NCBI RefSeq assembly: GCF_000699445.3
Contig: NC_067196.1
Span: forward strand, 87,212,364-87,276,363
DNA from: Schistosoma haematobium
Taxonomy: Eukaryota > Platyhelminthes > Trematoda > Strigeidida > Schistosomatidae
Length of the DNA stretch: 64,000 nucleotides
Reading direction: 5' to 3'
The notes below the pieces were generated by a model that ran no database searches, was not told the DNA's origin, and saw nothing but the letters and a program-made list of their open reading frames with translations. The position numbers were made by a program, and so were the translations under genes. The stretch's first letter is position 1, and every line of letters begins with the position of its first letter. Below, piece after piece: positions 1-11,707 of this stretch.

Positions 1-389
1 TATTAAAATGCATTTAAACTTGTTTCTATTTCTGATAACAGTTGTTACTTCCTTACGTTTACACTAATTTCTTTTGAGATACTTGGAACATGAAGATTTT
101 AACAAATAATCAACTATGATATTTGATTATGTACTGTATAAAAATGTGAGAAATCATTCAATCTAATGTTTGGTTTATTATCGTTCCAAATATCATAATG
201 GTGGTTTGACTTTTTATTCAAATGACCAACAATTTACGAGGGAATGAAACGATAAACAGTGGTCTACTAATTTTTTCCCATTAAGTAATCTGTGCAATTA
301 TACCTTATGATAATATTCTCTATTTCTTATATACTCCATTTTTTAACTGTATGATCTTTTTTATTTTTTCTATAAAAAAAGTTTAACAG

Positions 390-576
390 CAATGAAAAAT
401 AAAGCTGTGAAACCGAATATTTTTGTTATGGATTTGGTATTGTTACAAATTATTTTCCCTACGATCAGTGGAATAACTGGTTGGCCATTTATGTCTGGTA
501 CAACAGTTAGAACACTTAGCAATCTTGTTGCCCTAGTCAAAATGGATCAAAGTCCTGCACCTGGTATGCCTCACAA
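390..576 (+). CDS. SLC4-family bicarbonate/anion transporter, internal exon (partial gene)
   Basis: Third-from-last exon of a membrane transporter that moves bicarbonate or related anions, by family, across the plasma membrane. The acceptor AG is at 388-389 and the donor GTATGT starts at 577. The ~62 residues contain a hydrophobic stretch (LVLLQIIFPTISGITGWPF), then TTVRTLSNLVAL and a APGMPHK turn. This order matches the SLC4 region just before the conserved EQRVxG segment, which starts the next exon. Spliced to 3463 the frame continues as HKIVGTVEQRVSG, which confirms the junction. The TVRxLSxLxAL and APG features look more like the Na-coupled/SLC4A11 side of the family than classical AE1-3, but that is from memory and not aligned. 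Earlier exons lie upstream of the window, so the ATG at 392 is an internal methionine and not a start. Confidence 0.88.
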
Positions 577-748
577 GTATGTGAAACATACAAAATGATA
601 TTTTTTATTAAATATATTTATGGTTGAATAAAAAATAAGTCAACAATGCATTTTCATTTAGAAACTGATACAATGTAAATCATTTTATTAAGTGATTTAT
701 GGTAATTTGTCTAGTTTGAAAATAGATATTTTTTTCCTGTTAATAAGT

Positions 749-1036
749 ACCAAAAGACTGGAAAGAAGGACTTCTGATCAAAATACCGAAGAAAGGCGAT
801 CTCAGCAACTGTGACAACTACAGGGGCATCACTCTTCTCTCAATACCGGTAAAAGTCCTCAACAGGGTATTGTTAAACAGGATGAAGGACTGCGTAGACG
901 CCCAACTTCGTGACCAACAGGCAGGATTCCGTAAGGATAGATCGTGTACAGACCAAATTGCAACTCTACGGATCATTGTGGAACAATCAATTGAATGGAA
1001 TTCATCACTCTACATCAACTTCATTGACTACAAAAA
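749..1036 (+). pseudogene. RTE-type (SR2-like) reverse transcriptase fragment
   Basis: Reads in one frame as an RT N-terminal region: IPKKGDLSNCDNYRGITLL, then NRMKDCVDAQLRDQQAGFRK and LYINFIDYKK (motif A region, where DYxKAFD would follow). KKGD-YRGI-QAGFR is typical of RTE/CR1-like non-LTR RTs. It is cut at both ends (no endonuclease, no YADD/FADD box) and sits inside a host intron in the host's sense orientation. Confidence 0.85.
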
Positions 1037-2582
1037 ATCATTGCATCCTTTTCTTAATATTTACTGAAATAGTTCTTATGTTCATGAAGAGTTATAATAC
1101 GTAAAATGAGTTTTGTTTTACCTAAGTTTTATTAGGATTGATGATAAACCTTTCCGCGATACATATCTAATCGTGTTACTTTGCTTCATGATGTTTAATA
1201 TTTCCGTGTATTAATTATTCATCTCTGTGAAATAATGAAAGTGGACAGTATTAAAAACTTCAATCCATCTAAAACTAGATACCTTATTACTAATAATATG
1301 GTCGAATTATTTAGTTATATCATTAAACTGAAGATTTTAATGAATATTTCAAAAAAATAACGGCTTATATAAGGTGAAAAGCATAACAGCATAGTCGTTA
1401 ACAACTTGAATATTTTTTTCCCATTTAAAGTAAGTACAAGCGATTTTCGGCGTGAACACGTTGATGACTTTTCTGGAAAGAGTTTACCTATGCCTAATTA
1501 GGATTATTTTAGGAATTTTTTTCCTCACTTTAACCTATAACTCTTTCTTTAATGCCCGATATTAAACTAATTTTAATATACTATGAATTCCTAGTAAGTC
1601 ATTATATTCTCATGAAAGCATATGTTAACAGCGCATAATGAATATTTTTCTATATGGTATTAAGGAAATATATTTTATCAAGTGTTAAATAATAGCGCTA
1701 GAAAAAGATATTATATATTCCTATAAATAAAGGATTTTATTTACCTCGAGGATTGCATAATGCATTGATATTCCTGTCTTAAATTTATAAACTTTTCACT
1801 GCTTATTGTATAAAAATATTTAAAATGTTCCCATTCCTTCTGTCTCTTCTCACTTTTGTTTGACGATATACTTGTTCGTTATTTCCAAGTTCCTGCTTGC
1901 ATAAACCAAAAAAAGATTTTCACTTTAAAAAAAAGATATACTACAAGACTATCTGTTTTCGAACGTTAACTCTAGGAATTGAACATTAATCCATATGTAT
2001 TTGTCACTGAGAGTTATGCGGTCGTAATGTTAAATTATCAGATATCCTTTCAGAGCAATGGTTCATTGTGCTGTATTAACAATTCATTCAGCTTGTCTCA
2101 CCCTATTTATGAAACAATACCGTCATTATGTAATAGAATAATTGATAAATTTTATCAATGACCTATGTAATTATGTTACTTTTTATGACTACTTTTTACG
2201 TATGATTCTATCATCTTGTAAAATTCAACTATAAACGTTGGAAAAAACGAGACATTTTTGTTCCACTGGTCATGTTGATTTTGTATTCTGCACATCATGA
2301 TGATAGCGTGTCGAAGTTTCGTTAAAACACATTATACTCCACAATAACAGTTACTTATAAGCTATTAAATAAATATATTGTTGGTGAGTTGAATTTCTAA
2401 TTGGACATTACTATATATAATCAAACAAACTCTAGGCATGAGTGATTAACAATAATCGTTATTTCGATACTTTGTTATTGACGTGAACATGTGATATATA
2501 TCTCTATATGTTTGTTACTATTTAAAATCCTTATAATTATTGTACTTACTAAAACGCATTACAAAATATGATAATTGTTCTT

Positions 2583-2955
2583 GGTGGAGTTTTGTTCTCT
2601 GAGCTGGATGGTTTGGTCGTGGAGCTTTCATCGTTCTTCTGAACGACATCATCAGCACAAACTTCAGATAGAAGTGAAGTGTTCGAATTTCTCCATTTGT
2701 GTTTCACAGCTTATTCTGTGCACCTCGATGTTGATTGGTTCTTATTGACCTTGAATTTGTCATTGTTTACTTCTTTGTTTTGGTTGTGTCTCCCATTGGT
2801 TTGATTTTTGTTCCTATATTTGTGCATGATTTTCCTGACTGGTTGGTAAATTGGATTGATTTCAATATGCTTGTTGATTGCTGATTGACCTGAGTGCCAG
2901 GCTTCTAAAAATTCCATGGTGTTTTTGGAGTTTCCTCTGTTGTTCCTTAATGTCC
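2583..2955 (-). pseudogene. Penelope-like element 3' end (C-terminal domain plus 3' tail), lineage 1
   Basis: On the minus strand the frame reads MEFLEAWHSGQSAINKHIEI then NPIYQPVRKIM, followed by a basic/Asn-rich tail. An EAWHS...INxHI...Y..xR string is how many PLE proteins end, around the C-terminal part of the GIY-YIG nuclease (recalled, not searched). The 3' noncoding part (VVQKNDESSTTKPSSSENK in one frame) recurs at 39985-40300, 35735-35812 and 30905-30985. The protein part is interrupted by a stop after the Asn-rich stretch. An unrelated LINE tail remains possible. Confidence 0.5.
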
Positions 2956-3462
2956 GAAATAGATTACTTGACTTAGTATTTAGTTCTGTACTGTTTGGGT
3001 TTTTAAAAGATATGATTTTCTTTTAATAAGGAAATTCAAGTAATCTGCTTGAATCCAAATTCATCTAAAATATATTCTGGCTTCTATATTCGTTTATGTA
3101 TAACCCTATAGCTCTTAAACATAAATACATTCATAACTAACCATAGAAATTCTTCTGTTGCTTTTCCAGACTACCTTGATTAAGATATGAAACTGCAATG
3201 AACATTTGGTGTGATATAATCTTAATAAAATGCAGTATTATTTACATTGTGGATAAATACAATATTCTATGAATGTTTTATATAATTATCTTTTATATTA
3301 GAAGACAAATATTCACTGTAAAGAGATTACATAAGTTACTGTAGAATTGTTCGTAGTCAAAACACAGTTAATAATTTTTTTTGCGTTGATAGCTAGTGTT
3401 GTTTGAAGCGTGTAATACAAGCGATAATAGGAAGTTTAATAAAAATTTATTTTTCATTGTAG

Positions 3463-3886
3463 GATTGTGGGAACAGTAGAGCAACGAGTTAGCGGTGTAT
3501 TTGTGGGAATCCTTGTTGCGCTTTCAATATTCCTTGGATCTATATTAAGCAACATTCCATTGGCTGCACTCTATGGAATGTTTTTATACATGGGCGTAAT
3601 GGGACTGAGAGATTTAACATTTGTTTTAAGGATATGCTCCTTAATGAAACGTCGAAAACACTGGGAAGATTGGGAATGTGTTCGTGGTCTTCCTAGTAGG
3701 CATATACTAGTCTTCTCACTTATTCAAGCTGCAGTTGTCTTGATTCTAGTTTCACTGAATATAATTTCTGATTTTACAGTAGCCAACTATGTTGGTCTTA
3801 TCTTTCCGATCATTATTCTCATCTATGGCCTTATTCGCGAATTTGCATTGCCTAAATGGGAATGGCTGGCGTTATATTTACATCAA
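3463..3886 (+). CDS. SLC4-family transporter, penultimate exon (transmembrane core)
   Basis: Exon of 424 bp between acceptor TTGTAG (ending 3462) and donor GTATGC (3887). It encodes ~141 residues: the EQRVSG signature, then four hydrophobic segments (GVFVGILVALSIFLGSIL; IPLAALYGMFLYMGVMGL; HILVFSLIQAAVVLILVSL; YVGLIFPIIILIYGLI) with basic loops between (MKRRKHWEDWE). EQRVxG followed by LYGxFLYMGV is diagnostic of the SLC4 C-terminal membrane domain. The exon ends in phase 0 after His-Gln and matches the phase of the last exon. The open frame runs on past the donor to a stop at 3992-3994, but that extension is intronic and loses family similarity. Substrate and coupling ion cannot be read from this fragment. 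Confidence 0.92.
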
Positions 3887-5012
3887 GTATGCTCAGTTAT
3901 TTTACTTTTGTTTGGTTTTATAAAGTATAACCGATGTATAAAATGTTTGTATTATCTATCCCTTATTTTCAGTCAGTATATTATCGTCATTTAAGTCTAT
4001 GTTCGTCCATTCCCTACATCTACAGCTCAACTCTTCCTTAACTTGCTTAGAAGTTACTAGTGTTTTGTCAAATGGAGAATATTGGCATTTGACCAGAGTG
4101 TACATTAATTGTTCTCAATAAACAAGGAAATAACATCTTTTGAATGAAATATTCGCAATTCATAGACAATAATTCACCCAAAATAATAAAGCATTTTATG
4201 ACAGTTCAGTGAAGAGGATTTTCTTTTCGACAATATCACTTACATAAGTTGTACAACCATACTTATGCTTAGTTTGCACATGCAAGTACTGGATTGCTGA
4301 AAAGTTATCAAAAGTTAGTCAAAAATTCAGGTCTTAAGTACATGTTATATAGTCGTAGAATCAGTTAACTGAGAATAAAGTATAAAAACAAAGAAGCGTG
4401 AACGTTAATTTTCCACTTGATGAACATAAAGAAGAATTAAACACATGTCAAAAATTATGACAGGCTAGGATCAGCGTAAAATTGATAATTGGGCACAACA
4501 AGTTTCATTATAAAAACCAAGCTTTATTGATTGAATACCCTAGTCTCTGGAATGTATACATTTCTAATCCAACTTCTTTTAAAGCCAACACGCTTAACTC
4601 TGACGATAATTTTGGACGAAGATTCCGACCAATTTCGCTCTTCACACTCTATGAAACTTGACAGTAATAATACTTATTAAGTGATTATGGATTATTAAAG
4701 TATGCAATAAACAAAATATATGATTAGATAATAGTAAACTTGGAATGAGACATGATAATTATTACACATACATTAATCACTAACAGAATCAGTCCACTAA
4801 AAAGTTTTTCCAACAAAACATTATACAAATAAAAATATACTATACTAACCAGCTAAATACGTTCCTTCATGATTACTAATTTTAAAATTTCTAATCAAGT
4901 TCTAATTAAAAATATTATTTTTCCTATCATATCCCTCCTCTAGAGGTTTGTTTATCTTTTATTATATTCATTTTCAATATTGATAAACAACTATATCAAT
5001 CATAGTCAAAAC

Positions 5013-5135
5013 TTGCTTACTTACTGACTTACGCCTGTTACTCCTCGTGAAGGAGCATAGGCCGCTCATCAGCATTCTCCATCCAACTCCGTCCTGGGCA
5101 ATCCTCTACAGCTCCTTCCAGTTGTTATTCACCCA
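5013..5135 (-). repeat. RTE (SR2-like) 3'-end fragment
   Basis: Minus-strand remnant of the last ~100 bp of the RTE ORF and its TAAG-type tail (seen here as CTTACTTACTGACTTACGCC). It is the same 3' end as the longer copies at 31 kb and 48 kb. Confidence 0.8.
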
Positions 5136-5388
5136 TTCATTTATTAAAATCTTTTAAAAATATATTTCTAGAATGTTGAACTTAAAACTTGGAATTTATC
5201 TCTTTATCAAGATTGTCTAATCATTTTAATTAAATTGTTGTACGCCATAATTTTCTATTAACACCTCAGTTAGGATGCAATTTAAGGATTTCCAATTGAG
5301 CAGGTCATTCAAACAAATAATTTGCTTATATTATCAAGTAATTTAATTTTAACTTGGTATTCATCATAGATTGATCCCATTTAAAGAG

Positions 5389-5604
5389 CTACTGAAAACG
5401 AGAGAGTGCAGGTCAAATGTCTCTCTCAAATATGGGATTCCTCATCAGAGCGTGTTTATCACCTCCGAACTCAGTGACCTGATGGTTAAGTGATTTCTAT
5501 AGGACCTAAAGGTTCTAGGTTTAACGCCTAGTAACGTCTAGAGATATACATCAACTAGTAGTCTCAAACCATAAAAGAAAACGCTCTTCTGTTTTCAATA
5601 GTAC
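5389..5604. repeat. Unnamed ~216-bp element with short inverted ends and a decayed tRNA-like core
   Basis: Left end CTACTGAAAACGAGAGAGTG and right end CGCTCTTCTGTTTTCAATAG are imperfect reverse complements. The middle has a tRNA-like string (ACCTGATGGTTAAGTG, later GGTTCTAGGTTTAACGCC) resembling decayed A and B boxes. Only one clear copy is seen in the window, and no hammerhead core was found in it. Confidence 0.4.
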
Positions 5605-7489
5605 TCAAACTAAGATTATTCTGGTTTTAATATCATCTTCACGTTTACTGATATATTGTCAACAATGATAAACTAATAAAATGTCAAGTTGATCTCAGTT
5701 ATACTTACTGGTACCATTAAATTCCAGCAGCATAAATAATAATGAAGAAACCCATAAATTCCATTTTACGAAGCTCATTAATTTCAAGAATACTATAAAG
5801 CTTATGATCGAGATACTCGATACCGAAGACCCATGTAAGTAAAGATGTCGTTTACTTCAAATAGGATTCATGCGCTTAAAGAAGCATTCAAATCTAGTAT
5901 CCTAGACAAGTCAGTATTTTTTTATAAATTACCAAAATTTCTTTATTTCATTCTATGTAGTTGGAAATACTATAGATTAAATACCCCTCAGTAATGATTA
6001 TATTTTGATCAAACGTTTGTGAAGACTTTTAATTTCGAAAACGTTTTACATCACTGATTAAGTTTATCAAGACATACGTCGAAAAACAGTACGCACTGAA
6101 CAGCTCCTTGTTCGCATTTGAGACTTATTAGCAGATAGGTTCTAAGATGAGTATTTTGGCAATATGCGCGTTGCTTAAATCTTATGTACGGAAAAGAGAG
6201 TTTTATTTAATAGAAAATCTTTTCATATAGAGTCCTGACAATCGGAAATATACTCTGTATTTACGCCCACAAATTTATTGTTTTATTTGCCTCACACGTA
6301 TCACGAATCCTGCTTCTGATTTATTGAATTTTCGGGCTTACTGTTACTGTAGAAAATCTCCAATTTTATCCACTGCCTCAAGTAATGCTTTTAAACTTCT
6401 TAATTAGTGATGATGATACGGGTCAGGATTCAGCTATTGCTATCGTAGTAATTTTATAACATAGTCTGTTCCAGGATTATACAATCCTTGGAATTTCTTA
6501 CCATTCATATATGTATATATGAAAGTGCGATGATAACATTATACATGCTTCATTTGTATAAATTTCTGAATAACAAGTTATTCTTGAAACATCATATACT
6601 TTAAAGGAATTGTGAACTTACTCTTTGAGAAAAAGTCACTTTTTGATATTGACTCAGAATAAAATATTAAAACTCTCCGTTTTGCCTAGAGAAAACGAAA
6701 TCAATTAATAATTGCACTTACAAAAATGACTAACTTCAATAAAGAGTCTTGCAGATTCTGGTGAAAAGTCATGGCCTGCGGAGTTAATTATCTACGTTTT
6801 GGACTATCGGATAGTAACTTGATGGTTTACATCTAGTGTACTCCCTAAAACATTTGAAAACCTTACGGTTAATTTCATATGGAGTTACGGATATCCGTTA
6901 CTCAGCAATCGTAATTTAAGTTGCTTAACTGTTAAGTGCTTGAAGAAAATAACTTGATTTCAGAGTTAGAAAAAATAGTACAACGCAATTCATAGTTTTC
7001 GCTAATGTCCTTTCACCCTTATTATTGTTCTATCCTACGTAACAAAACTCCTCAATTGTTTATTTTCAATCCACCATCTTGTTATTCATTTCAGTTAGTC
7101 AAGTTACGTAATTGAGTTACACATTGTAAATCTAGTAATCATCTTATTTTTCTTAGGATGATCTGTTGAAAATAAATCATCTTTTTATCTTCCTTTTATC
7201 TCAGTTTCACTAATGTATTGGCTGATATTTCTCTTCGGTGTTCACCTCGATTTACTATCTAAACGTTTTTGTATTTACATTGTAATCACTTAATGTAAAT
7301 GAGGGTTTGTTTGTTTGCACGTTTTTCTAACTGACACCTATTTGGTTATTTATATAAGTAAAGAATGAGAAACAAATGTACAATTATGCATTATTAAAGG
7401 TTTGAAATTTCTCGTTGTTCATATGGAAAACTCCAATTGAACAGTATTTGTTGCCTATTTGCTCCCTGAGTGGATCATCTCCACACAGC

Positions 7490-7605
7490 ATCTAGTTATA
7501 AGTTTGAGCGATAGTCGTTGGGTTCAAGTTATAACGTGAACATCAACACTGTGGTTCAGGTACGTTTAGCTGACGAGCCCTAAATACCACACGTACAGCA
7601 AGGGT
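7490..7605 (+). repeat. Decayed hammerhead repeat, family A
   Basis: Contains the family A order in weak form: GGGTTCAAGTT (B-box remnant), GTGAACATCAAC, GGTTCAGGTACG, then GCTGACGAGCCC. Stem II and the GAAA strand are lost. Confidence 0.55.
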
Positions 7606-8514
7606 GGGAGGTTTGTGAAGATTGTTCAATTTAATCACCCACTTTATTTGGTAAAGTAGTGAAAGGTAAGATCCACTGGACAATTAATCCGTTCAGTGTA
7701 GTATAATGATATCGAAAGAGCTTGACATCATCAATGAATTTTTTGGCGTAATAACGCTAATTAACTGAGTTTGGAGATGAGAACCACTAGATTCAAATTC
7801 AATTATTTAAAAGTGAACACTGATGAAGAGTTCCATATTACAACATCATAGTATTTGTCTGGTTCAATTCGGTGTACAATATATTCAAAATGGCTTTTAT
7901 TAAATTCAAATACTGTAATCCTAATATCAAAAAGATGAAAACACAGTGTTTTGGATTAGATCACTTATTATCATAATACTTTAACATCAGTATCAGCAGT
8001 AAGACAAATGGAATGAATATTAACATGCTATGCTATTTTCTAATAACTACAACTCAATATAAACTTCAATAAATAGTGATATAGTTCATGATATTGAAGT
8101 CTGTTTTATTCTTATAAGATATTACTCTCCATATGTGCACATTACGTAATTTTTACACAAAGTATGTAAATATGTTCATCATATAATAAAACCCACAGAT
8201 TTATGGTGGAATAATATTTTTCTCCATAAAATGTCTCACAAAATTTCACAGCTAAGACTCCAAAGTAATGGGTGAAGTAGTTTAATCCAGTTTTTATAAT
8301 AAATATAAACTTGAATTATGTATTCCTAGGTATAAAGATTTTCCTAGCACATGTAAATATTGAAATCATTATTAGTTACTCATTATTTGAATAAGAAAAT
8401 ATATTAACTAACATAAAGAAATTACAAATCTGCATAAAGTATATAAGTAAAGTAGGATATGAGACTAAATAATATCTGATGTTGTGTTATGAAATAAATT
8501 AAATCAAATAGTTG

Positions 8515-8870
8515 AATTCATAAGTCAATTAAAGCTAGAACGCCATGAAAAGCCTTAAAGCACTAGAAGGCCGTTTCACCCTAGTACAGAAATCCTCAGC
8601 AGTGCTTATCCACGACCCCGCCTTGCGAGACTCGAAACCAGGACCTACCAGTGTAGCGCGTGAACGCTTAACCTCCAGAAGATTAAGCCAGCATCCAACG
8701 ATGTTAATGTCTAACTCCAACTAATCCATGAAATTGAGCGACGCCACCACCACCATTGTCATCAGTGAGTTACTATCACACAACAGACCCAGCTGAACTC
8801 TACTGGCCACTGCTTCTCACTAGAACTCCAGGATATATCTCGTGAAGCCAATCACTATATGAATATGTAT
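8515..8870 (-). repeat. Hammerhead repeat, family B, near full length
   Basis: Minus-strand copy: 3' tail, hammerhead segment (core CTGAGGA and GAAA both present but stem II weakened), tRNA-like head, then the 5' spacer ending near the CTTCTCACTAGAACTCCAGG block. Open frames across it are incidental. Confidence 0.8.
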
Positions 8871-9272
8871 ATTTAATTTTGAACTTGAATAACCATTAAG
8901 GCAGTAATAGAATAAACACTAGATTTTACATTTCATAGAATTCTACTTCTTATTTTCTACCATGCTTCAAAAGATCGGTTTTTTTTGTTTCACATCTGAA
9001 AAAATGAAAACATCATGTTTACATAGTAATAATAGAATTTACGTAATCCATTTGAAAAAAATAATTTACTACTTACTGGATAAAGTTTATGATAAAAAAT
9101 AATTGGAAAATCAAATAATAAAAATAAACAGTGTATATACTATCAGTTACTGTAATACTATCATGACTGACATAAACAGTTTGATGCTCTGTTTTCCTTT
9201 GACCATGGAAACAATATAATGCGGTTGTAACAAAATAATTCTTTCTTGTATATGTTTGTATATCATTCCATT

Positions 9273-9275
<3 letters not shown>

Positions 9276-9326
<51 letters not shown>
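9276..9326. repeat. (AT)n dinucleotide tract
   Basis: About 50 bp of uninterrupted TA repeat, directly next to the 3' end of a family B copy. Confidence 0.98.
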
Positions 9327-9329
<3 letters not shown>

Positions 9330-9330
<1 letters not shown>

Positions 9331-9639
9331 CGGAAGGGGTTTTGTGGAGATTTTTAGAAATTTCAATAGTTCAAATCATGAGTCAATTGAAACTATACCA
9401 CCATGGAAAACCTGGAAGCACTGTACGGCCGTTTTGTCCTAGTATGGGACTTCTCAGCAGTGTGCATCCACGATCCCGCCCTCCGCGTGATTCGAGCCCA
9501 AGACCTGTCAGTCTCGCGCTCGAGACGGCATCCATTAGTGTTAATGTCCAACTTCAACCAATCCACGAAATTGAGCGACACATCCACCATTGTCTTCAGT
9601 GGGTCGATACCTCACAATAGACCTGGCTGAACTCCACTG
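9330..9639 (-). repeat. Hammerhead repeat, family B (left arm of an inverted pair)
   Basis: Full tail-to-spacer copy on the minus strand. The hammerhead core is damaged (CTGAGAA, and AAAA in place of GAAA). It runs head-to-head into the plus-strand copy that starts at 9640. Confidence 0.85.
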
Positions 9640-9798
9640 GTTAGTTGCTCACGCGCGAGACTGATAAGTCCTTGGTTCGAATCTCGCGGAGGGCAGGATC
9701 GTGGATGTGCACTGCTGAGCAGTCCCGTACTAGGACAAAACGGACGTCTAGTGCTTCTAGGTTTTCCATGGTGGTCTAGCTTCATTTGACTCATTATG
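9640..9798 (+). repeat. Hammerhead repeat, family B (right arm of the inverted pair)
   Basis: Starts inside the tRNA-like head (GTTGCTCACGCGCGAGACTG), has a B box (GGTTCGAATCTC) and a damaged hammerhead (CTGAGCA, AAAA), and ends with the family B tail. Confidence 0.85.
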
Positions 9799-10175
9799 TG
9801 AACTACTGATATATATCATTTATTAAATATACGAACTTATGGTTTGATGGTAGAGAAGATTTGTTGCTCAGGTGGATGATTTTGATTTTTTTTCAGAAAA
9901 ATAAGTACTGTTTCCAAGGGGTTTAATTTAAACAAACGCATATGTTTGAGTAGGATCACTTCATTTTTGTCGGTTTAATTATTTTTGTTGCATATCATGC
10001 AATTTTACCTTGATTTTCCTTGATAAATTCGCCTTTTCTCTAGCTTTATCACTGACCCTATAAAACATGTAATTACTTAATGAAATGACTCTTAATTTGT
10101 ATAAGATTTGTATTGCTATTATGATCAATAATAATCACCAGGATAACTTTACATTTCCAGGTTGTTGTTACACGA

Positions 10176-10177
<2 letters not shown>

Positions 10178-10226
<49 letters not shown>
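10178..10226. repeat. (AT)n dinucleotide tract
   Basis: About 48 bp of TA repeat within the last SLC4 intron. Confidence 0.98.
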
Positions 10227-10228
<2 letters not shown>

Positions 10229-10629
10229 CGATTGTTGCTATAACTGTGAAAAATAATGCTGCTGAATATCCCAACAATTGTACAGCTTTGGAAATAAATT
10301 CACCGAAAAGAGAAATCCTCGTTGAATTAATCTTTCTTATTGAATAACCTAAGTATTAACATTTATAATTGTAATAAGTTTTTAACAGAACTAATGATTT
10401 GAATAAAGTTACTTTCTTTATAATTCTATCAGTGTAATTATTATTCTAGTAGTACCTTTAAGTCAAGAAAATTGATTTATTTCTATAATTGTGGTCTAAA
10501 TTGAATGGTTTATGTTTTTGTGATTATAAATAATTCTTATTTCCGATTAACTAATCATTGATAAGGAATACGAAACCTAGTCATCAGAGTTTCTTTCCTG
10601 GCTATTTTCCAATCAACAAATAATTATTA

Positions 10630-10933
10630 ATTTCAATAGTTAAGATCATGAGTCAGTTGAAGCTAGATCACCATGGAGAACCTGGAAGCACTGGACGGTC
10701 GTTTCGTCCTATTATGGGACTCCTCAGCAGTGGGAATCCACGATCCTGCGAGATTCGAATCCAGGACCTACTGGTTTCGCGCGTGAGCACTTAACCACTA
10801 GAGCACTGAGCCGGCATCCAACTCTGTTAATGTCTAATTTCGACTAATCCACGAAATTGAGCGACGCATCCACGATTGTCTTCAGTGAGTTGCTATCTCA
10901 CAACAGACCTGGTTGAACTTCACTGGTCAATAC
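10630..10933 (-). repeat. Hammerhead repeat, family B, with intact ribozyme core
   Basis: Minus-strand copy ending only 75 bp before the last SLC4 exon. Tail, hammerhead, tRNA-like head and most of the spacer are present. Because it is antisense to the gene, a pre-mRNA spanning it would carry the complement and not the ribozyme. Confidence 0.85.
10684..10740 (-). ncRNA. Predicted hammerhead ribozyme, family B
   Basis: On the minus strand: core CTGAGGA (10721-10727), stem II GTCC/GGAC with a 7-nt loop, GAAA (10702-10705), and a short stem III ACG/CGT. The predicted cut is after GUC, between 10694 and 10693. Stem I keeps five of six pairs (CACTG/CAGTG). All invariant core residues are present. 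Activity is inferred. Confidence 0.7.
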
Positions 10934-11007
10934 TAATTATTATTTAATTTAGAAATTTATTTTAATAATGCTATTTATATCACATATTTTATGTTGTATT
11001 CTTTTAG

Positions 11008-11244
11008 CTTGATCGTAAGTATAAACTGCATCCAAGTGTTATGCGTAAACCACCATCAACTGTACGTAATTTATCAACAATACGTAAAGAAAGTGTTGGT
11101 AGTTTTGCATCGGGTGGTTTAACTGTTACATCACAATTAAAAACTAATAATTTTATTGAATATATTCATGATCATGAAACAGCTTCATATAGTGATATCA
11201 GTGAACATGAAGACGGTGTAGTTCGTCGGACTTGGGCAACATAA
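11008..11244 (+). CDS. SLC4-family transporter, last exon (cytoplasmic C-terminal tail)
   Basis: Acceptor CTTTTAG ends at 11007. The frame runs LDRKYKLHPSVMRKPPS to a TAA stop at 11242-11244, giving 78 residues. It joins the previous exon in phase 0 (HQ then LDRKYKL). The peptide is hydrophilic, rich in Ser/Thr and basic residues, then acidic (ISEHEDG), with no membrane segment, as expected for the cytosolic tail of SLC4 proteins. It ends in Arg-Arg-Thr-Trp-Ala-Thr, which is not a classical PDZ ligand. Base composition is more coding-like than the surroundings. The main uncertainty is whether another alternative terminal exon exists. The tail itself is poorly conserved in the family, so its assignment rests on splice sites, phase and position. 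Confidence 0.75.
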   Translation, partial: LDRKYKLHPSVMRKPPSTVRNLSTIRKESVGSFASGGLTVTSQLKTNNFIEYIHDHETASYSDISEHEDGVVRRTWAT

Positions 11245-11662
11245 ATTCAATAGAGACGTATAAAAATCATAAAAATCAAGATCAAATATTACTTACATAT
11301 TTTTCTACTGATTAATTAATTCATTCATATATATATATATATACATATTACTTCAATTTTCTGTTAGTGTACAACAATTGTGCAATGTAACAAATAATAA
11401 TAAAAAAAACTAATACTATCCATACCTCTACACTGAACTATAAAATTGATTATTCTTTTCACGTATATCTTCACTTAGTTTGTGTACTATCAAAATTTCG
11501 ATTGATTTAACACATTTCCTTTTCTTCTTGTCTATCCATTCTCTAATTCTATTCATATATACAATTTAATGCGTTTGTTAATTCATGTAGGTAACTCTAC
11601 TCTACATATCCTTTGAGTAATATGATTCTATAAAGCGGGATTACGCCTATCCTACATGCCGT

Positions 11663-11707
<45 letters not shown>

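Larger units (their letters stand above)
577..3462 (+). other. Intron of the SLC4-family gene
   Basis: Bounded by GTATGT at 577 and TTGTAG ending at 3462. It contains an RTE reverse-transcriptase fragment (about 749-1036) and a PLE 3' end (about 2583-2955). The stretch 1037-2582 is AT-rich with no coding or repeat signal that I recognise. Confidence 0.8.
3887..11007 (+). other. Last intron of the SLC4-family gene
   Basis: Bounded by GTATGC at 3887 and CTTTTAG ending at 11007, 7.1 kb. It holds an RTE 3' end, a TIR-flanked tRNA-like element, a decayed family A copy, four family B copies and two long AT tracts. I see nothing recognisable in 3887-5012, 5141-5388, 5605-7489, 7606-8513 and 8871-9275. 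Confidence 0.75.

Noticed and set aside
9073..9366. Minus-strand open frame with Ile-Tyr repeats
   Set aside because: It is the translation of the (AT)n tract plus a family B edge, with no domain.
10162..10347. Plus-strand open frame with Ile-Tyr repeats
   Set aside because: Again the (AT)n tract, with no splice or coding support.
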